Assembly (NCBI GenBank): GCA_039105265.1
Contig: JAPFFF010000006.1
Coordinates: 5,146,001 to 5,210,000, forward strand
Direction: 5' to 3'
DNA: 64,000 nucleotides
DNA from: Tritrichomonas musculus
Taxonomy: Eukaryota > Parabasalia > Tritrichomonadida > Tritrichomonadidae
Each line of letters begins with the position of its first letter. The stretch's first letter is position 1. A program made the position numbers and the translations under genes. The notes beneath the pieces were generated by a model. It saw only the letters and a list, made by a program, of their open reading frames with translations. It made no database searches and was not told the origin of the DNA. Positions 19,533 to 29,748 of this stretch are shown one piece after another.

Positions 19533-21596
19533 TTATTGATAAAAACTTTCATTATTAATAATATTGCTTATATCATTCGATACTCGATCATAAATTATTT
19601 CCGCATCTTGTTCTGTCTGATTAAATACTCTTTCAATTTCAGCCATAGCATTATTTGGGATGGAATTAATTTCATTTGCTGCATTTTCCAATATATTTTC
19701 TATATCCGCTTCTGCTTTATCGATTAAGATATTAATTTCTTCTTCTTCTTGTTCTTTTACTTTAACGCAATCTAAAGCTTCTTGCTTCAATATCTCTTCA
19801 ATTTCTTCTTGATTTGTGCATTTATTTATTGCTTCTTTTGCATTCTTTCTTATGTTTTCAATTTCTGATTCTGTACGACTATTTATGGCTTCCACTTCTT
19901 CACCAACTTGACTATTGATTGCATCTACAATGCTTTGAGCTTGCGAGTTCACTTGATCAATTACCTGATCTATGTTTCCAATAATTTCATCAATTTTGTG
20001 ATTTGCTTCATTAGTAATTTCGTCAAATTCTTGAGTGGCTTGATCATATATGTTATCAATTTTACTATTAAAGCTCTCTAGCAATCTCTTTTCATTTAAC
20101 AACACTTGATCCATCATAGCATTTACTCTTTGTGACATTTGCTGATTTATCATTTCAATTTCATGTTCACCTTCTAGAATTATTCTTTCAACATTTTGTT
20201 CAATACTAACATTTTCCAATTCGTGAGCAACACGAGCTGTAATTTTGTCAATTTTATCAGATGCTTCTATGAATACTTTATCAACTTCAACTTGTGCTTT
20301 ATTTGGCAATTTATTTATTTCTATGATGACATTTCTTTTGATTTCATCAACTTGTTCAGCTCCTTTATTAATAATAACTTGAATATCTTGATCAATTTGA
20401 GATTTAGCTCTTTCGATTTGATCAGGAATCACATTTTTTATTTGATTTTCAAGCTCTTCAATGTCACGCATAACTTCTTCATTAATTTTATCAATTTCTT
20501 CAGCAGCACTATATATGATTTCATGCATTTCTTTAGTAACTTGTTCGGGGATTTTATTAACTTCTTTTAGAATTACATTGTATGTATCAATTACTTCTTT
20601 TTTCACATTTGATGGAAATTTGTTTACTTCATCCATTATTTTTGGAACTGCATTTTCTATGGTTCCATATATTTCGTTTATTTCTTTTTCTGCTTTAGCA
20701 ATAGCGTTGTTAATTTCATGTTCAATTTGTTCCGGAAGCATATCAACTTGATTTATTATTCTTTCTATTTCTCTTTCAGCTTGTTCGTTGATTCTCATCA
20801 CTTCTCTTTCTGTATTTTCAAAAAAGTTATTTACTTCACTTGATGCTTTTTCTGGCAAATTCTGAACCTGATCTTTTATTCTTTCAATTTCTCTATCAAA
20901 TTTTTCAGGGAACTTAGAAACTTCATTTGAAACTTGATTATATACTCTATGTACTTCGTTCTCGATACGAATTGGAATTCTATCCATTTCCTCTTGAGCT
21001 TGGCTTATTACTCGGTTCATTTCTTGAACTGCTTGATCTGGGAAATTTTCGAGTTGTCTGTTAATTCTTTCAAATTCACGAGTAACTTTCTGTTGAATAT
21101 TGTCTGCCAAATGGGTTGCATTTTCTATTTCTTTCATTACCTGTTTCTGAATTCTCTCTGGAAACTCATTTATTATTTCATCCATTTTCGCTGGAAAGTT
21201 GTTTATTAGTTGATAAACGTAAGCAACTTTGTTTACAGCCTTAACAACTTGTGTGCTAACTCGTGTGTATTCGCGTGTTACTTTATTGATTGTTTTGCCA
21301 ACTATGGGAATGTAGCGGCCACTAAATCTGCCAACTTCACGAATAACTCTATTTGAAAAGCGATTTGCTTCATTAGCTATCCTTGTTGGTATTCTTTCTA
21401 TTTCATTTGCCAGTCGGTTTGCTTGCTTAATGACTCGATTCGTTTCTTTCCTGATTTTAGTGACTGGCTTCATTATCCCTGGGACAACTCGATTTCCTGC
21501 TCTTTCGATTTCGCCCATTACTCTGCCTGGTATGTTGGTAATTTGCTTTGTTGTCCTTTTTACAAATTTAACAGCACCTGATACAGCTCCACCCAT
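19533..21596 (-). CDS. 687-residue protein of 11-residue amphipathic helical repeats, putative N-myristoylation start
   Basis: Almost the whole product is made of 11-residue units on the pattern hydrophobic-(N/E/D)-(K/R/E)-I-P-x-x-x-x-x-E, for example VNKIPEQVTKE, MHEIIYSAAEE, IDKINEEVMRD. Proline recurs at multiples of about 11-33 residues. Eleven-residue periodicity gives a straight amphipathic helix, as in apolipoproteins, synucleins, perilipins and LEA proteins, which suggests binding to a lipid surface. The N-terminus MGGAVS fits the N-myristoylation consensus (Gly2, Ser6). The first ~130 residues are basic and rich in R and V, whereas the rest is acidic, so the protein is strongly polar in charge. 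No homologue is recognised. A membrane-associated scaffold is inferred. Long antisense frames here are shadows of the repeats. Confidence 0.8.
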   Translation of the reverse strand: MGGAVSGAVKFVKRTTKQITNIPGRVMGEIERAGNRVVPGIMKPVTKIRKETNRVIKQANRLANEIERIPTRIANEANRFSNRVIREVGRFSGRYIPIVGKTINKVTREYTRVSTQVVKAVNKVAYVYQLINNFPAKMDEIINEFPERIQKQVMKEIENATHLADNIQQKVTREFERINRQLENFPDQAVQEMNRVISQAQEEMDRIPIRIENEVHRVYNQVSNEVSKFPEKFDREIERIKDQVQNLPEKASSEVNNFFENTEREVMRINEQAEREIERIINQVDMLPEQIEHEINNAIAKAEKEINEIYGTIENAVPKIMDEVNKFPSNVKKEVIDTYNVILKEVNKIPEQVTKEMHEIIYSAAEEIDKINEEVMRDIEELENQIKNVIPDQIERAKSQIDQDIQVIINKGAEQVDEIKRNVIIEINKLPNKAQVEVDKVFIEASDKIDKITARVAHELENVSIEQNVERIILEGEHEIEMINQQMSQRVNAMMDQVLLNEKRLLESFNSKIDNIYDQATQEFDEITNEANHKIDEIIGNIDQVIDQVNSQAQSIVDAINSQVGEEVEAINSRTESEIENIRKNAKEAINKCTNQEEIEEILKQEALDCVKVKEQEEEEINILIDKAEADIENILENAANEINSIPNNAMAEIERVFNQTEQDAEIIYDRVSNDISNIINNESFYQ

Positions 21597-21882
21597 TATA
21601 AAAATAATTTTTATAAAATTTCCATGACAAAACTTTTAAATTGAATTGAGTTTTTTTTTTTTTTTTTTTTTCCAAAATTTTATAAATAATTTTTCATTTG
21701 TCTTTGACTCAAATTCAAAGGTCAATTCAAAATGTTAATATTATTTTATATTCATTATAACAATAAAAGCGACTTTTTTTGTAATAAATTGGAAATCGTA
21801 TTCTTAGAATAAATGAATAATTTATTTGGCATAACTTCCGGAGGTAAGAATAAAAAAGGTTATTAGATTCAAACAGATGAGA

Positions 21883-21919
<37 letters not shown>

Positions 21920-22061
21920 TATTATTATTATTATTTTGATTTTAGCTTTTAAAGGACAGAAATTTGCGATTATTGAATTCAAATATTAGTCTAAAAGTAT
22001 GTTTTCTAGCTTTAAGTGGCGGCAAATTATATTATGAGAGTGTAAAAATGGCATTGCTGAG

Positions 22062-22248
22062 ATAAAAAAATATAAATGATTAATGAAATTATGTTTTAAT
22101 CAATTCAAATAACTTTTCTCGATAAAAAGATGGATTTACCAATTTAATTTTATTGAAAAGAGTTTATCAGATAAAATCACAGCATTGAAAAATAGCAAAT
22201 AATAGATTGATTAAAACATAATTTTATTAATCATTTATATTTTTTTAT
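22062..22248. mobile_element. 187-bp MITE-like element with 43-bp inverted arms
   Basis: The arm at 22062-22104 (ATAAAAAAATATAAATGATT onwards) is found inverted at 22206-22248 with about one mismatch. The ~100-base interior is non-coding. Near-identity of the arms suggests a recent insertion or a hairpin kept by gene conversion. The flanks are too AT-rich to assign a target duplication. Confidence 0.65.
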
Positions 22249-22447
22249 TTTATAAAATGTTACATTATATAAAAAATGTTTTGCAATAACTACACAAAAA
22301 ATTGAGACAAATTCGGTTTTCATTTAAAACAAAAAAATGAGTTAAAGAATTGATAATATTCATAGAAATATATATCAGTTTATTTGAATGTCAATAAACT
22401 AAGTTTTTTAATTTGTCCCTTCTTATCGTCCTCTCAAATTTGAATAT

Positions 22448-22566
22448 AGCTTTTTTTTTTTTTTTAAGTTATAAAGGCATGAATACTTTCATTCATCTCA
22501 GGTTGAGGCTCCCGCTATTACCTTAACCAAATGGACTTGGCCCTCAAAGGCTCCTAAAGCTATTTA
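22448..22566 (-). other. Structured GC-richer island with tRNA-like A box and A tail (SINE-like?)
   Basis: Read on the minus strand, GGCCAAG...TGGTTAAGGT (about 22545-22521) resembles a pol III A box. Hairpins CTCA/TGAG and ATGAAT/ATTCAT follow, and the segment then runs into a run of about 14 A. No B box (GGTTCGAATC type) is present, and no cloverleaf can be drawn. It may be a SINE-like retroposon, a small structured RNA or chance. Confidence 0.3.
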
Positions 22567-22663
22567 AAATGTATTTTTCCTGAATAAACAACTTTTTTAT
22601 ATTCTTTTTTTTTTATTTTCATCTTCGCAAAATTGAAAGATATGGTATTTGTAAAAAAATAAT

Positions 22664-23628
22664 TTGTCTCTACTAATCGTTCTACTTTCTAATGAAAGCA
22701 AAAGCAAAACTAAAGAAGATGATGAAGACCAAGTTGTAATTTTAAAAGTATCTTTTACACTACCATCATCTGTTTGTTTTTTTGGTCAAGATGTGTTTAA
22801 AGGTTGTTCATCACTGTCGGGGATAACAATTCCAGATTCGTGTAAGCATTTAGTCACATTCTTTTTGAAAAACCATCTTCTGTTACTTCAATTGGTTTTT
22901 GTGCATTTGGAAATTGTTCTTTATTAAAACAAATCAAAATTCCATCTTCAGTTACTTCAATAGAAGATTGGGATTTTGCTGGATACCTATCTTTGAAACA
23001 AATAGATTTTGATGTTCCTTCTTCTCTAGCTAAAATTGGAAAACATGTTTTTAATGAATGCTCATCATTAACAGATATATCATTTCCATTTTCAATCAGA
23101 GATATAGATAAAAATATTTCTGATCAATTAATAAATCAAGAACAAATAACTCTTCCATTATCAATAGAATCATTTGGAAATTATGCATTTGCAGGATTTT
23201 TAATTATGAAATCAATTATTATTCCAACATCAGTTACATCGATTGGTAATTATTCTTTTCTACGATGTACATCATTAAGAGAAATCACAATTCCAACATT
23301 TTGCGATTGTACATCATTCGAAGAAGTTGATATTCCTTCCTCCATCAAAACCATAGACTACTTTACTTTTTTTGGGTGCATATCATTAAAAGAAATATCA
23401 ATTCCATCGTCTGTAATAAAAATATGCTATAATGCTTTCGGAAATTGCTCATCACTAGATGATGTATATATTCCTTATTCTGTCACTTCATTGGATGAAT
23501 TTGCTTTTAAAGATTGCTCATCATTGGAAAATGTTTCTATTTCTTTAGAGCCTGACTATATTACTGATGATTATTTCCCACCAAATGCAAAATTTAAATT
23601 GATCAAAGATATTTACTATTTTAAATGA
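22664..23628 (+). pseudogene. Broken LRR_5 (BspA-type) repeat gene
   Basis: Repeats of the I..IG...F..C.SL..I.IPSSV type fill the span. The first part (to about 22850) ends in ITIPDSC, and then the repeat pattern continues in another frame (SSVTSIGFCAFGNCSLLKQIKIPSSV), so there is a frameshift near 22860. From about 22900 to 23628 a single frame carries about ten units. No ATG opens the first part. The repeat run is shorter and more irregular than at 12228. Function would be as for other LRR_5 proteins; this copy is probably dead. Confidence 0.7.
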
Positions 23629-24140
23629 TAACAAATGTCTTTTTTACATTAATTATTTTGATTCATTTATTTACAAGATAAAAAAATAAAGATAGTATAT
23701 GGACAAAACTTTTTTTTCACTTCACTTTATAAAATTAGGTAATATTTTTTTTTCTATGTTTTTTAATTATTAATACTTTTTATATAATAATTGATCCAAC
23801 TCACTTTTACTCGAATACAATTCCAGATCCAGAATTTTTAGGAACTTCTTATTATTTTCTTTTTAAAGATTTACCTAATTCGAATCCATTTGGTAAAATT
23901 CATAAATATTACAATTTATTAAACTAAGCATAATCCTTAACAAATTTATCAGTTTTTTGATCTTTTCTAAATTCTTAATCATTTTTTTAAGTTTCGAATA
24001 GTGAACATCAAAATCTTTATGAATGGAAAAGAAATTATATTTAGAAATAAAGATTCAAACTTTTTTTTAATGATAATATGATTTGGTTGCAGTCAAAAAA
24101 TAAAATTAAATCAATCAAAAATAAGTGAATAGAAGTTAAT
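23629..24140. other. AT-rich spacer
   Basis: The spacer has no gene or repeat family that I can name. It separates the plus-strand LRR_5 remnant from minus-strand genes. Confidence 0.35.
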
Positions 24141-24149
24141 ATAAGTCCT

Positions 24150-24400
24150 TTTATCATCCAAAAAGATCATCAATAACATTCTTATCATCATTATTATCAT
24201 CTTAAGTATTATAAAGAGCATTGAAATCATTGTATGTTCTGTCAACTTCATTTCCATTTCCATCAGATTCACTGATATAACTTTTCTGACCAGAAGACTC
24301 ATCTTTGTCAGGAGTAATGAACCATCCGATATCTGGCTTGATGCTTCTTGTTTGCTCGTCCTAAGATACGCCGATAAAGCGATAATCCACTTAGCCTGAA
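24150..24400 (-). pseudogene. Short unidentified coding remnant
   Basis: On the minus strand, from about 24390 down, one frame reads DYRFIGVS, stop, DEQTRSIKPDIGWFITPDKDE, SYISESDGNGNEVDRTYNDF, NALYNT, stop, DDNNDDKNVIDDLFG, stop. The composition is coding-like and acidic but interrupted by two stops. It is not a known family to me. A 17-base repeat (CCTGAATATAAAATGCA at 24396 and 24433) lies just upstream. Confidence 0.35.
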
Positions 24401-24525
24401 TATAAAATGCACATTTTATAAATAATATATAACCTGAATATAAAATGCATATCTTAAATGAGTATTAAATTCATGTTTAATAGTTAAAATAAAGATTGAA
24501 TTTAGCTTTTTACTAAATTGATTCA

Positions 24526-27500
24526 TCAAATTGGGATACCAAATCCTTCATAAAATAGTGATGAAATAGTATTGATAAATGGAGATTTTGAAATACTTTT
24601 ATCTTCATTCTTGAGATCTGATGATAAAACAGGCATAAGTAAAATATCATAAACAAAATCTTTTGATCGATATGAGTTATAATAAGTTTCCAAAATTGAA
24701 TTGTCAAATAAATTTAAGTAAATAATAATTTGATAAGCTTTCTGCCATAAACCATTCTTTTCTTTTGTATGCTTTTCAATTTCATTTTTAATTAGATCAA
24801 TTTGAAATCCATATGTTTTAACTAATAATATACATAATAAAATCATTGAATGATGAAACACATAAGATGATTTAATTAAAAGTTCAATGGCTTTGTTGAT
24901 GTCTCCCTTAATTGTTTCATCATAAATGTAAATATGTGAAAGATTGTACATCGATAAGAAATCATATTTTTGTCGAATTGCTTCTTCAAAATATACAATT
25001 GCTTTTCCAGATTGCCCATTTATGTTATCGTATCCATTTTTATATAGGATTCCAAGATTATTTTTAGCATATTGATTATTGAATGATGATGATTCTTTAT
25101 AATAGTGAATCGCCTCTTCATATTTATGACTTTTATGAAGTAAAAAACCATAAGCAAAATTTGCTTGTCTTTGTCCATTCTTTGATGCAAGATTTATATA
25201 AAACGTTCCTTTTTTGATGTCTCTTGGAATACCATAACCACTGTAATTAAAGATGCCTAAAATGAGTTGAGCATCATGATTATTTTTATTTGAAGAAAGT
25301 GTGAAATAATGAATTGCTTTGTTCATATCACGTGTAACATATTTTCCTTCTGAATAAAAAGCGCCTAACATAAATTGTGCTTGTGGATAATTATTATTTG
25401 CTGCAAGTGAGAAATAATGAAATGCCTTTTTAATATCACACTTAACTAATCGTCCTTCTGAATATATAATTCCAAGTGTAAATTGGGCTAGTGGATATTC
25501 TTGATTTGCTGCTAGTGAAAAATAATGAATTGCCTTATTAACATCACATGAAATATATTTACCATCTGAATAAATAACGCCAAGATTATATTGTGCTTCT
25601 GGAGAATTTTGGTTTGCTGCCAGTGAGAAATAATAAATTGCTTTGTTCATATCACGTGTAACATATTTTCCTTCTGAATAAAAAGCGCCTAACATAAACT
25701 GTGCTTGTGGAAAATTCTTATTTGCTGCAAGTGAGAAATAATGAATTGCTTTTTTAATATCACACTTAACTAATCTTCCTTCTGAATAAAAAGCGCCTAG
25801 CATAAATTGGGCTGGTAGATATTCTTGATTTGCTGCAAGTGTGAAATAATGAATGGCTTTATTTATATCACGTGAAATATATTTACCATTTGAGAAAATA
25901 ACACCAAGATTATATTGTGCTTTTGGAATATTTTGGTTGGCAGCAAGTGTGAAATAGTGAATTGCTTTGTGAATATCAACTTCAATATATCTCCCATCTA
26001 AATAAATTTTACCAAGGTTAAATTGAGCTTCTAGATAATTTTGATTTGCAGCCAATGAGAAATAATAAATTGCTTTGTTGATATCATGCGCAGCATATTT
26101 TCCTTCTAAATAAATAACTCCAAGAATGAATTGTGCTTCAGATTCATTTTGATTAGCTGCAAGATAGAAATAAAGAATTGCTTTCTTGATATCTCGTGCA
26201 ATAAATTCCCCAAAATAGTAAATTTCACCTAGCAAAAGTTGTGCTTTTGGATGATTTTGATATGCAGCGAGAGAATTATAATGAATTGACTTGTTTATAT
26301 CACGTGCAACATATTTTCCATCATAATAAAAGAATCCAAGTAAAAATAATGCATTTGGATGATTTTGATTTGCAGCAAGTGAATAATAGTGAATTGCTTT
26401 GTTGATGTTTCGAGTAGTATCTCTTCCTAAATAATAAAAATCACCCAAAAATAATTGTGCTTTGAGTAAATTTTGATTTGCAGCAAGAGAAAAATAGTAA
26501 ATTGCTTTGTTTACATCACGTACCACATCTTCCCCTAAATAATAAATGTTTCCAAGATTGTATTGCGATTCTGGTACATTTTGATCTGAGGCGAGAGTAA
26601 AATAATGAATTGCTTTTTTAATATCTTTTGCATAATAGTCCCCACGATAATAAAAGTATCCGATGTTGTGTTGTGCTTGTGGGTAATTCTGATTTGCAGC
26701 AAGTGAAATATAATGAACTGCTTTTTTCATATCAGGCTCGACATATTTACCATTATAATAAACTATTCCAAGGTTAAATTGGGCTTGTGGATGATTTTGA
26801 TTTGCTGCAGATGAATAATAAGCAATCGCTTTGTCAATATTACGTGCAACATATTGACCTTCTTCATAAATTAAACCGAGACTGAATTGAGCTTCTGGAT
26901 AATTTTGATTCGCAGCGAGTGAATAATAGTTAATTGCTTTGTTAATATCACGTGCGATATATCGACCTTCCTCATAAATTAAACCTAGATTATATTGTGC
27001 AGGTGGATAATTTTGGTTTGCTGCAAGTAAATAGTAATGAATTGCTTTGTCAATATTACGCGTGACATATTTTCCTTCTGAATAAATGACACCAAGGTTG
27101 AATTGGGCTCCTGGATGATTTTGGGCTGCTGAGAGTGAATAATAATGTAAAGCTTTCTTTATATCTTGGACTACATAATGTCCGTCAGAATAAATGACAC
27201 CGAGAATAAATTGGGCCCCTAAATGATTATGATTTGCAGCATTTGTATAATAATGAATTGCTTTTTCAATATCTGGCTTGATGTACCATCCTTTTTCATA
27301 AATTAATCCTAAGGCTAGTTGTTGATCAAAATTATTCTGATTTATTTGAAGTTGAGTTATTGTTTTAAATATTCTGCAATGTACATCCAAATCTGAATAC
27401 AAATTGTCAATCATAATACTCATGTTAAACTTTGAAATAAATATTTGCAGTACATATAAAATAGTTGGTCTACTTTCTGCTTTTTTCCTAGTGCAAATAT

Positions 27501-28752
27501 TAATGATTTCTTCAAATCTTGAATATTCACTTGATTCGCATGTTTTAGCAATATATTCAATCATTTTGCCAAGTGAAAAGATGTCGCTCTCATATGAATA
27601 GAGTCCTGCCGAAACAACCTCTGGAGCTAAAAAACCTGAAGCAAAATCATTTGTTTTTTCGGATTCATCATTATTTGGTATTAATCTATCAAAATCGATT
27701 AAAACAATTGTTTTGTGTTCATCAACCATGATATTATTTGGCTTTAAATCACGATAAATCATTTCTTTTTGACGAAAATATTGAAATATTAAAATTAATT
27801 CAAAAATAAGAGTAATTTTATCATTATATGTGAGCGCCATTGCACTTATATTGTCCAAGCTCCGTCCATTAATAAACTCAATAACAATTCCATTTATTCT
27901 ATTTTGATTACATGCAATTCCATAAAATTTGGGGAGAAATGGAAACCTAATTTTTGAGTAATTATTGGTTTCACGATTAATTAACTTTGGTGATTCAATA
28001 TTATTTCTAAATGTTTGTTTTATAACATATAATTCACCTTTTTTTATATGGTATATTAATGCACAACGTGATGAACTTCCAGTTCCAATGATTCTTAATT
28101 CTATATAATCATCTTCTTTTATATGTTCAACTTCTTTTTTATGGTTCTCTGTGATTTCCTTTTCAGAATCAGATATGAACTGAGAAATGCGATGTTTGCG
28201 TGTTTTCAAATGACTTGTATGAATCAGATAGCATGATATCGTAGGCGTAATCAGTGACCAGAGTTTATTAATTGGGCTTTTTATTTGAAATGCTTTGTTT
28301 AAACTTTGGATTTCTTCTAATTTTTGTAATTCAATAAAAATTTCGTTGTTTTGAAAATGAATTATTTGTTGAATGATATTTTTCGTATTAGATAAAAAGG
28401 ATGCACAAATATTGGGATTAATGGACAAAATAAAATGAAGAAATGCTGATGATGCTGATGAGATATCATGAATTATTATTGTTTTCTTAAATCCAATGAT
28501 CAGATAATTTTTATTTGTTTGCTTATTGAGACTTTTTTTTGCATCAAATATTATGATTTTTGATTTTTTAATAGAGTTAGATATTTGTAGTTTTTTCTCT
28601 TTTGATATATTTGTTAATTCAGATATATATAAAAAATCATATTTTTTAACGATATCTTGAAGAATTTTTTTGTCAAAAGTAGTTTTGGGATTGTTTAAGT
28701 AATCAAGAAGCTTTGGAAAATTATCAATTAATGAATTGCTCATAAAATGCAA
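24526..28752 (-). CDS. Protein kinase with ~20 Sel1-like repeats (1408 residues)
   Basis: Residues 1-215 form an alpha/beta-looking N-terminal domain that I do not recognise. Residues 217-445 are a kinase domain: glycine loop GTGSSSRC (223-230), Lys245, YRDLKPNN (Asp335), then DFD (353-355) in place of DFG, and LAPEV. Catalytic Lys and Asp are kept, so activity is possible although the DFG glycine is replaced by Asp. From about residue 473 there are 20 canonical Sel1 repeats of 36 residues (AIHYYSLAANQN.P.AQFNLGVIYSEGKYV.RDINK) and about three degenerate ones to ~1290. Sel1 solenoids bind partner proteins. Repeats 14-16 and 17-19 are near-copies, a recent 108-residue block duplication. Soluble, single exon, ATG 28752. 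Confidence 0.85.
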   Translation of the reverse strand: MHFMSNSLIDNFPKLLDYLNNPKTTFDKKILQDIVKKYDFLYISELTNISKEKKLQISNSIKKSKIIIFDAKKSLNKQTNKNYLIIGFKKTIIIHDISSASSAFLHFILSINPNICASFLSNTKNIIQQIIHFQNNEIFIELQKLEEIQSLNKAFQIKSPINKLWSLITPTISCYLIHTSHLKTRKHRISQFISDSEKEITENHKKEVEHIKEDDYIELRIIGTGSSSRCALIYHIKKGELYVIKQTFRNNIESPKLINRETNNYSKIRFPFLPKFYGIACNQNRINGIVIEFINGRSLDNISAMALTYNDKITLIFELILIFQYFRQKEMIYRDLKPNNIMVDEHKTIVLIDFDRLIPNNDESEKTNDFASGFLAPEVVSAGLYSYESDIFSLGKMIEYIAKTCESSEYSRFEEIINICTRKKAESRPTILYVLQIFISKFNMSIMIDNLYSDLDVHCRIFKTITQLQINQNNFDQQLALGLIYEKGWYIKPDIEKAIHYYTNAANHNHLGAQFILGVIYSDGHYVVQDIKKALHYYSLSAAQNHPGAQFNLGVIYSEGKYVTRNIDKAIHYYLLAANQNYPPAQYNLGLIYEEGRYIARDINKAINYYSLAANQNYPEAQFSLGLIYEEGQYVARNIDKAIAYYSSAANQNHPQAQFNLGIVYYNGKYVEPDMKKAVHYISLAANQNYPQAQHNIGYFYYRGDYYAKDIKKAIHYFTLASDQNVPESQYNLGNIYYLGEDVVRDVNKAIYYFSLAANQNLLKAQLFLGDFYYLGRDTTRNINKAIHYYSLAANQNHPNALFLLGFFYYDGKYVARDINKSIHYNSLAAYQNHPKAQLLLGEIYYFGEFIARDIKKAILYFYLAANQNESEAQFILGVIYLEGKYAAHDINKAIYYFSLAANQNYLEAQFNLGKIYLDGRYIEVDIHKAIHYFTLAANQNIPKAQYNLGVIFSNGKYISRDINKAIHYFTLAANQEYLPAQFMLGAFYSEGRLVKCDIKKAIHYFSLAANKNFPQAQFMLGAFYSEGKYVTRDMNKAIYYFSLAANQNSPEAQYNLGVIYSDGKYISCDVNKAIHYFSLAANQEYPLAQFTLGIIYSEGRLVKCDIKKAFHYFSLAANNNYPQAQFMLGAFYSEGKYVTRDMNKAIHYFTLSSNKNNHDAQLILGIFNYSGYGIPRDIKKGTFYINLASKNGQRQANFAYGFLLHKSHKYEEAIHYYKESSSFNNQYAKNNLGILYKNGYDNINGQSGKAIVYFEEAIRQKYDFLSMYNLSHIYIYDETIKGDINKAIELLIKSSYVFHHSMILLCILLVKTYGFQIDLIKNEIEKHTKEKNGLWQKAYQIIIYLNLFDNSILETYYNSYRSKDFVYDILLMPVLSSDLKNEDKSISKSPFINTISSLFYEGFGIPI

Positions 28753-28906
28753 AAAAAGAAATTTTATCGATCAAAAGTCATTCAAAAAAAAGTAAAATTC
28801 ATAATGTTCTCAATTAATTGAATATCCTTTTTCAAAAACAATACTACAAATTATTAAGTATTATGAATTTTTCATGAATTATAAATAAATCTATTTCTTT
28901 TAACCT

Positions 28907-29421
28907 TTACTTTTTGTACAAAAAGTAAAAAGATAATCCAAAATCTGATATTTTTGGAAATAATATGTCGTCCACTAATATATTTTCTGGTTTTAAATAC
29001 CGTTGAATAATATTATTTTTGGGTAAATATGACATTCCTGAAGCTATTCCAAAAATAATTATCAATTTTTTTGTATCATCCCAGCCTGAAATTGCCATGG
29101 ATTGTCTTTCGAGTTTAATGCAAATTCAGTCAATATAATTGGCTTGTTTTGACCTTTGAAATTAATTGGACTATATCCAAAAAAGCGTAAAATGGATGGA
29201 TGATTAAGCTTTGCCATAATGTTAACTTCATGCAATATGCTAAGCATCTCATCTCGCGAAATGCTGTCAATATCATTACGAAGCATTTTTGCTGCAAATA
29301 TCTCTTTCGTTTCTTTTTTGGTTACTTTATAAACAATAGCGAAGCCGCCTTTGCCAATCTTACTATTCATTTCAAAATCATTTAAATCCATAATATTATC
29401 GTTTTCCATGGAAATGGACAA
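28907..29421 (-). pseudogene. Broken TKL-type kinase fragment
   Basis: The first 119 residues hold an N-lobe with GKGGFAIVYKV, FAAKML, LHEVNIMAKLNHPSILRFFGYSPINFKG and PIILTEFALNS. The frame then shifts near 29090, and the second piece reads GWDDTKKLIIIFGIASGMSYL, QRYLKPENILVDD, KISDFGLS before ending at 28907. The catalytic HRD is replaced by QRY and the domain stops right after DFG, so no active kinase could be made. It is closest in this window to the 14803 kinase (same FxGYSP and DTKKLI blocks). It lies 155 bases upstream of the 28752 start codon, on the same strand. Confidence 0.85.
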
Positions 29422-29575
29422 TTCATATTGTTTTTCAAATTCAATGAGTTTTATATATATAATAAAATATGAATATCTACTGAGTAAAAAAATTAAAAAT
29501 ATATTAAATGATATATATAATGTTTAGAAAAAATAGGGTGGTCAAATATGCCCCAAATAATATTTTTTAAAAATC

Positions 29576-29748
29576 ATGGGCCAAAATGTGGGCCAAGATG
29601 GGTTTAGTGTGGGTAGACTTGTTATTTTGAGAATCGATATCAAAAACGTCACTTTTTTACATCTGATACTCGATTATCAGTTTAAAAATCTGATATCGAG
29701 ATTATCGATAATCTCATTTTTGGCCCAACTTGGCCCAAGTTAGCCCAT
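29576..29748. mobile_element. 173-bp hairpin element with GGGCC-rich ends
   Basis: The left end ATGGGCCAAAATGTGGGCCA at 29576 onward is mirrored by the right end, whose reverse complement reads ATGGGCTAACTTGGGCCAAG. The interior holds ATCGATATC-type strings. It is a small non-coding inverted-repeat element. The GGCC content stands out in AT-rich DNA. Confidence 0.5.

Larger units (their letters stand above)
21597..22663. other. Intergenic region with T runs, ATT microsatellite, MITE and a GC island
   Basis: The region contains T runs of about 23 (21650-21672) and 32 (21886-21917), the latter followed by an ATT microsatellite to 21935. A MITE-like inverted repeat (22062-22248) and a GC-rich island (22470-22566) are listed separately. 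No open gene is seen. Confidence 0.5.

Noticed and set aside
20196-21627. Several plus-strand frames of 65-124 residues
   Set aside because: They are antisense shadows of the 11-mer-repeat gene and are rich in F, I and S as expected from its complement.
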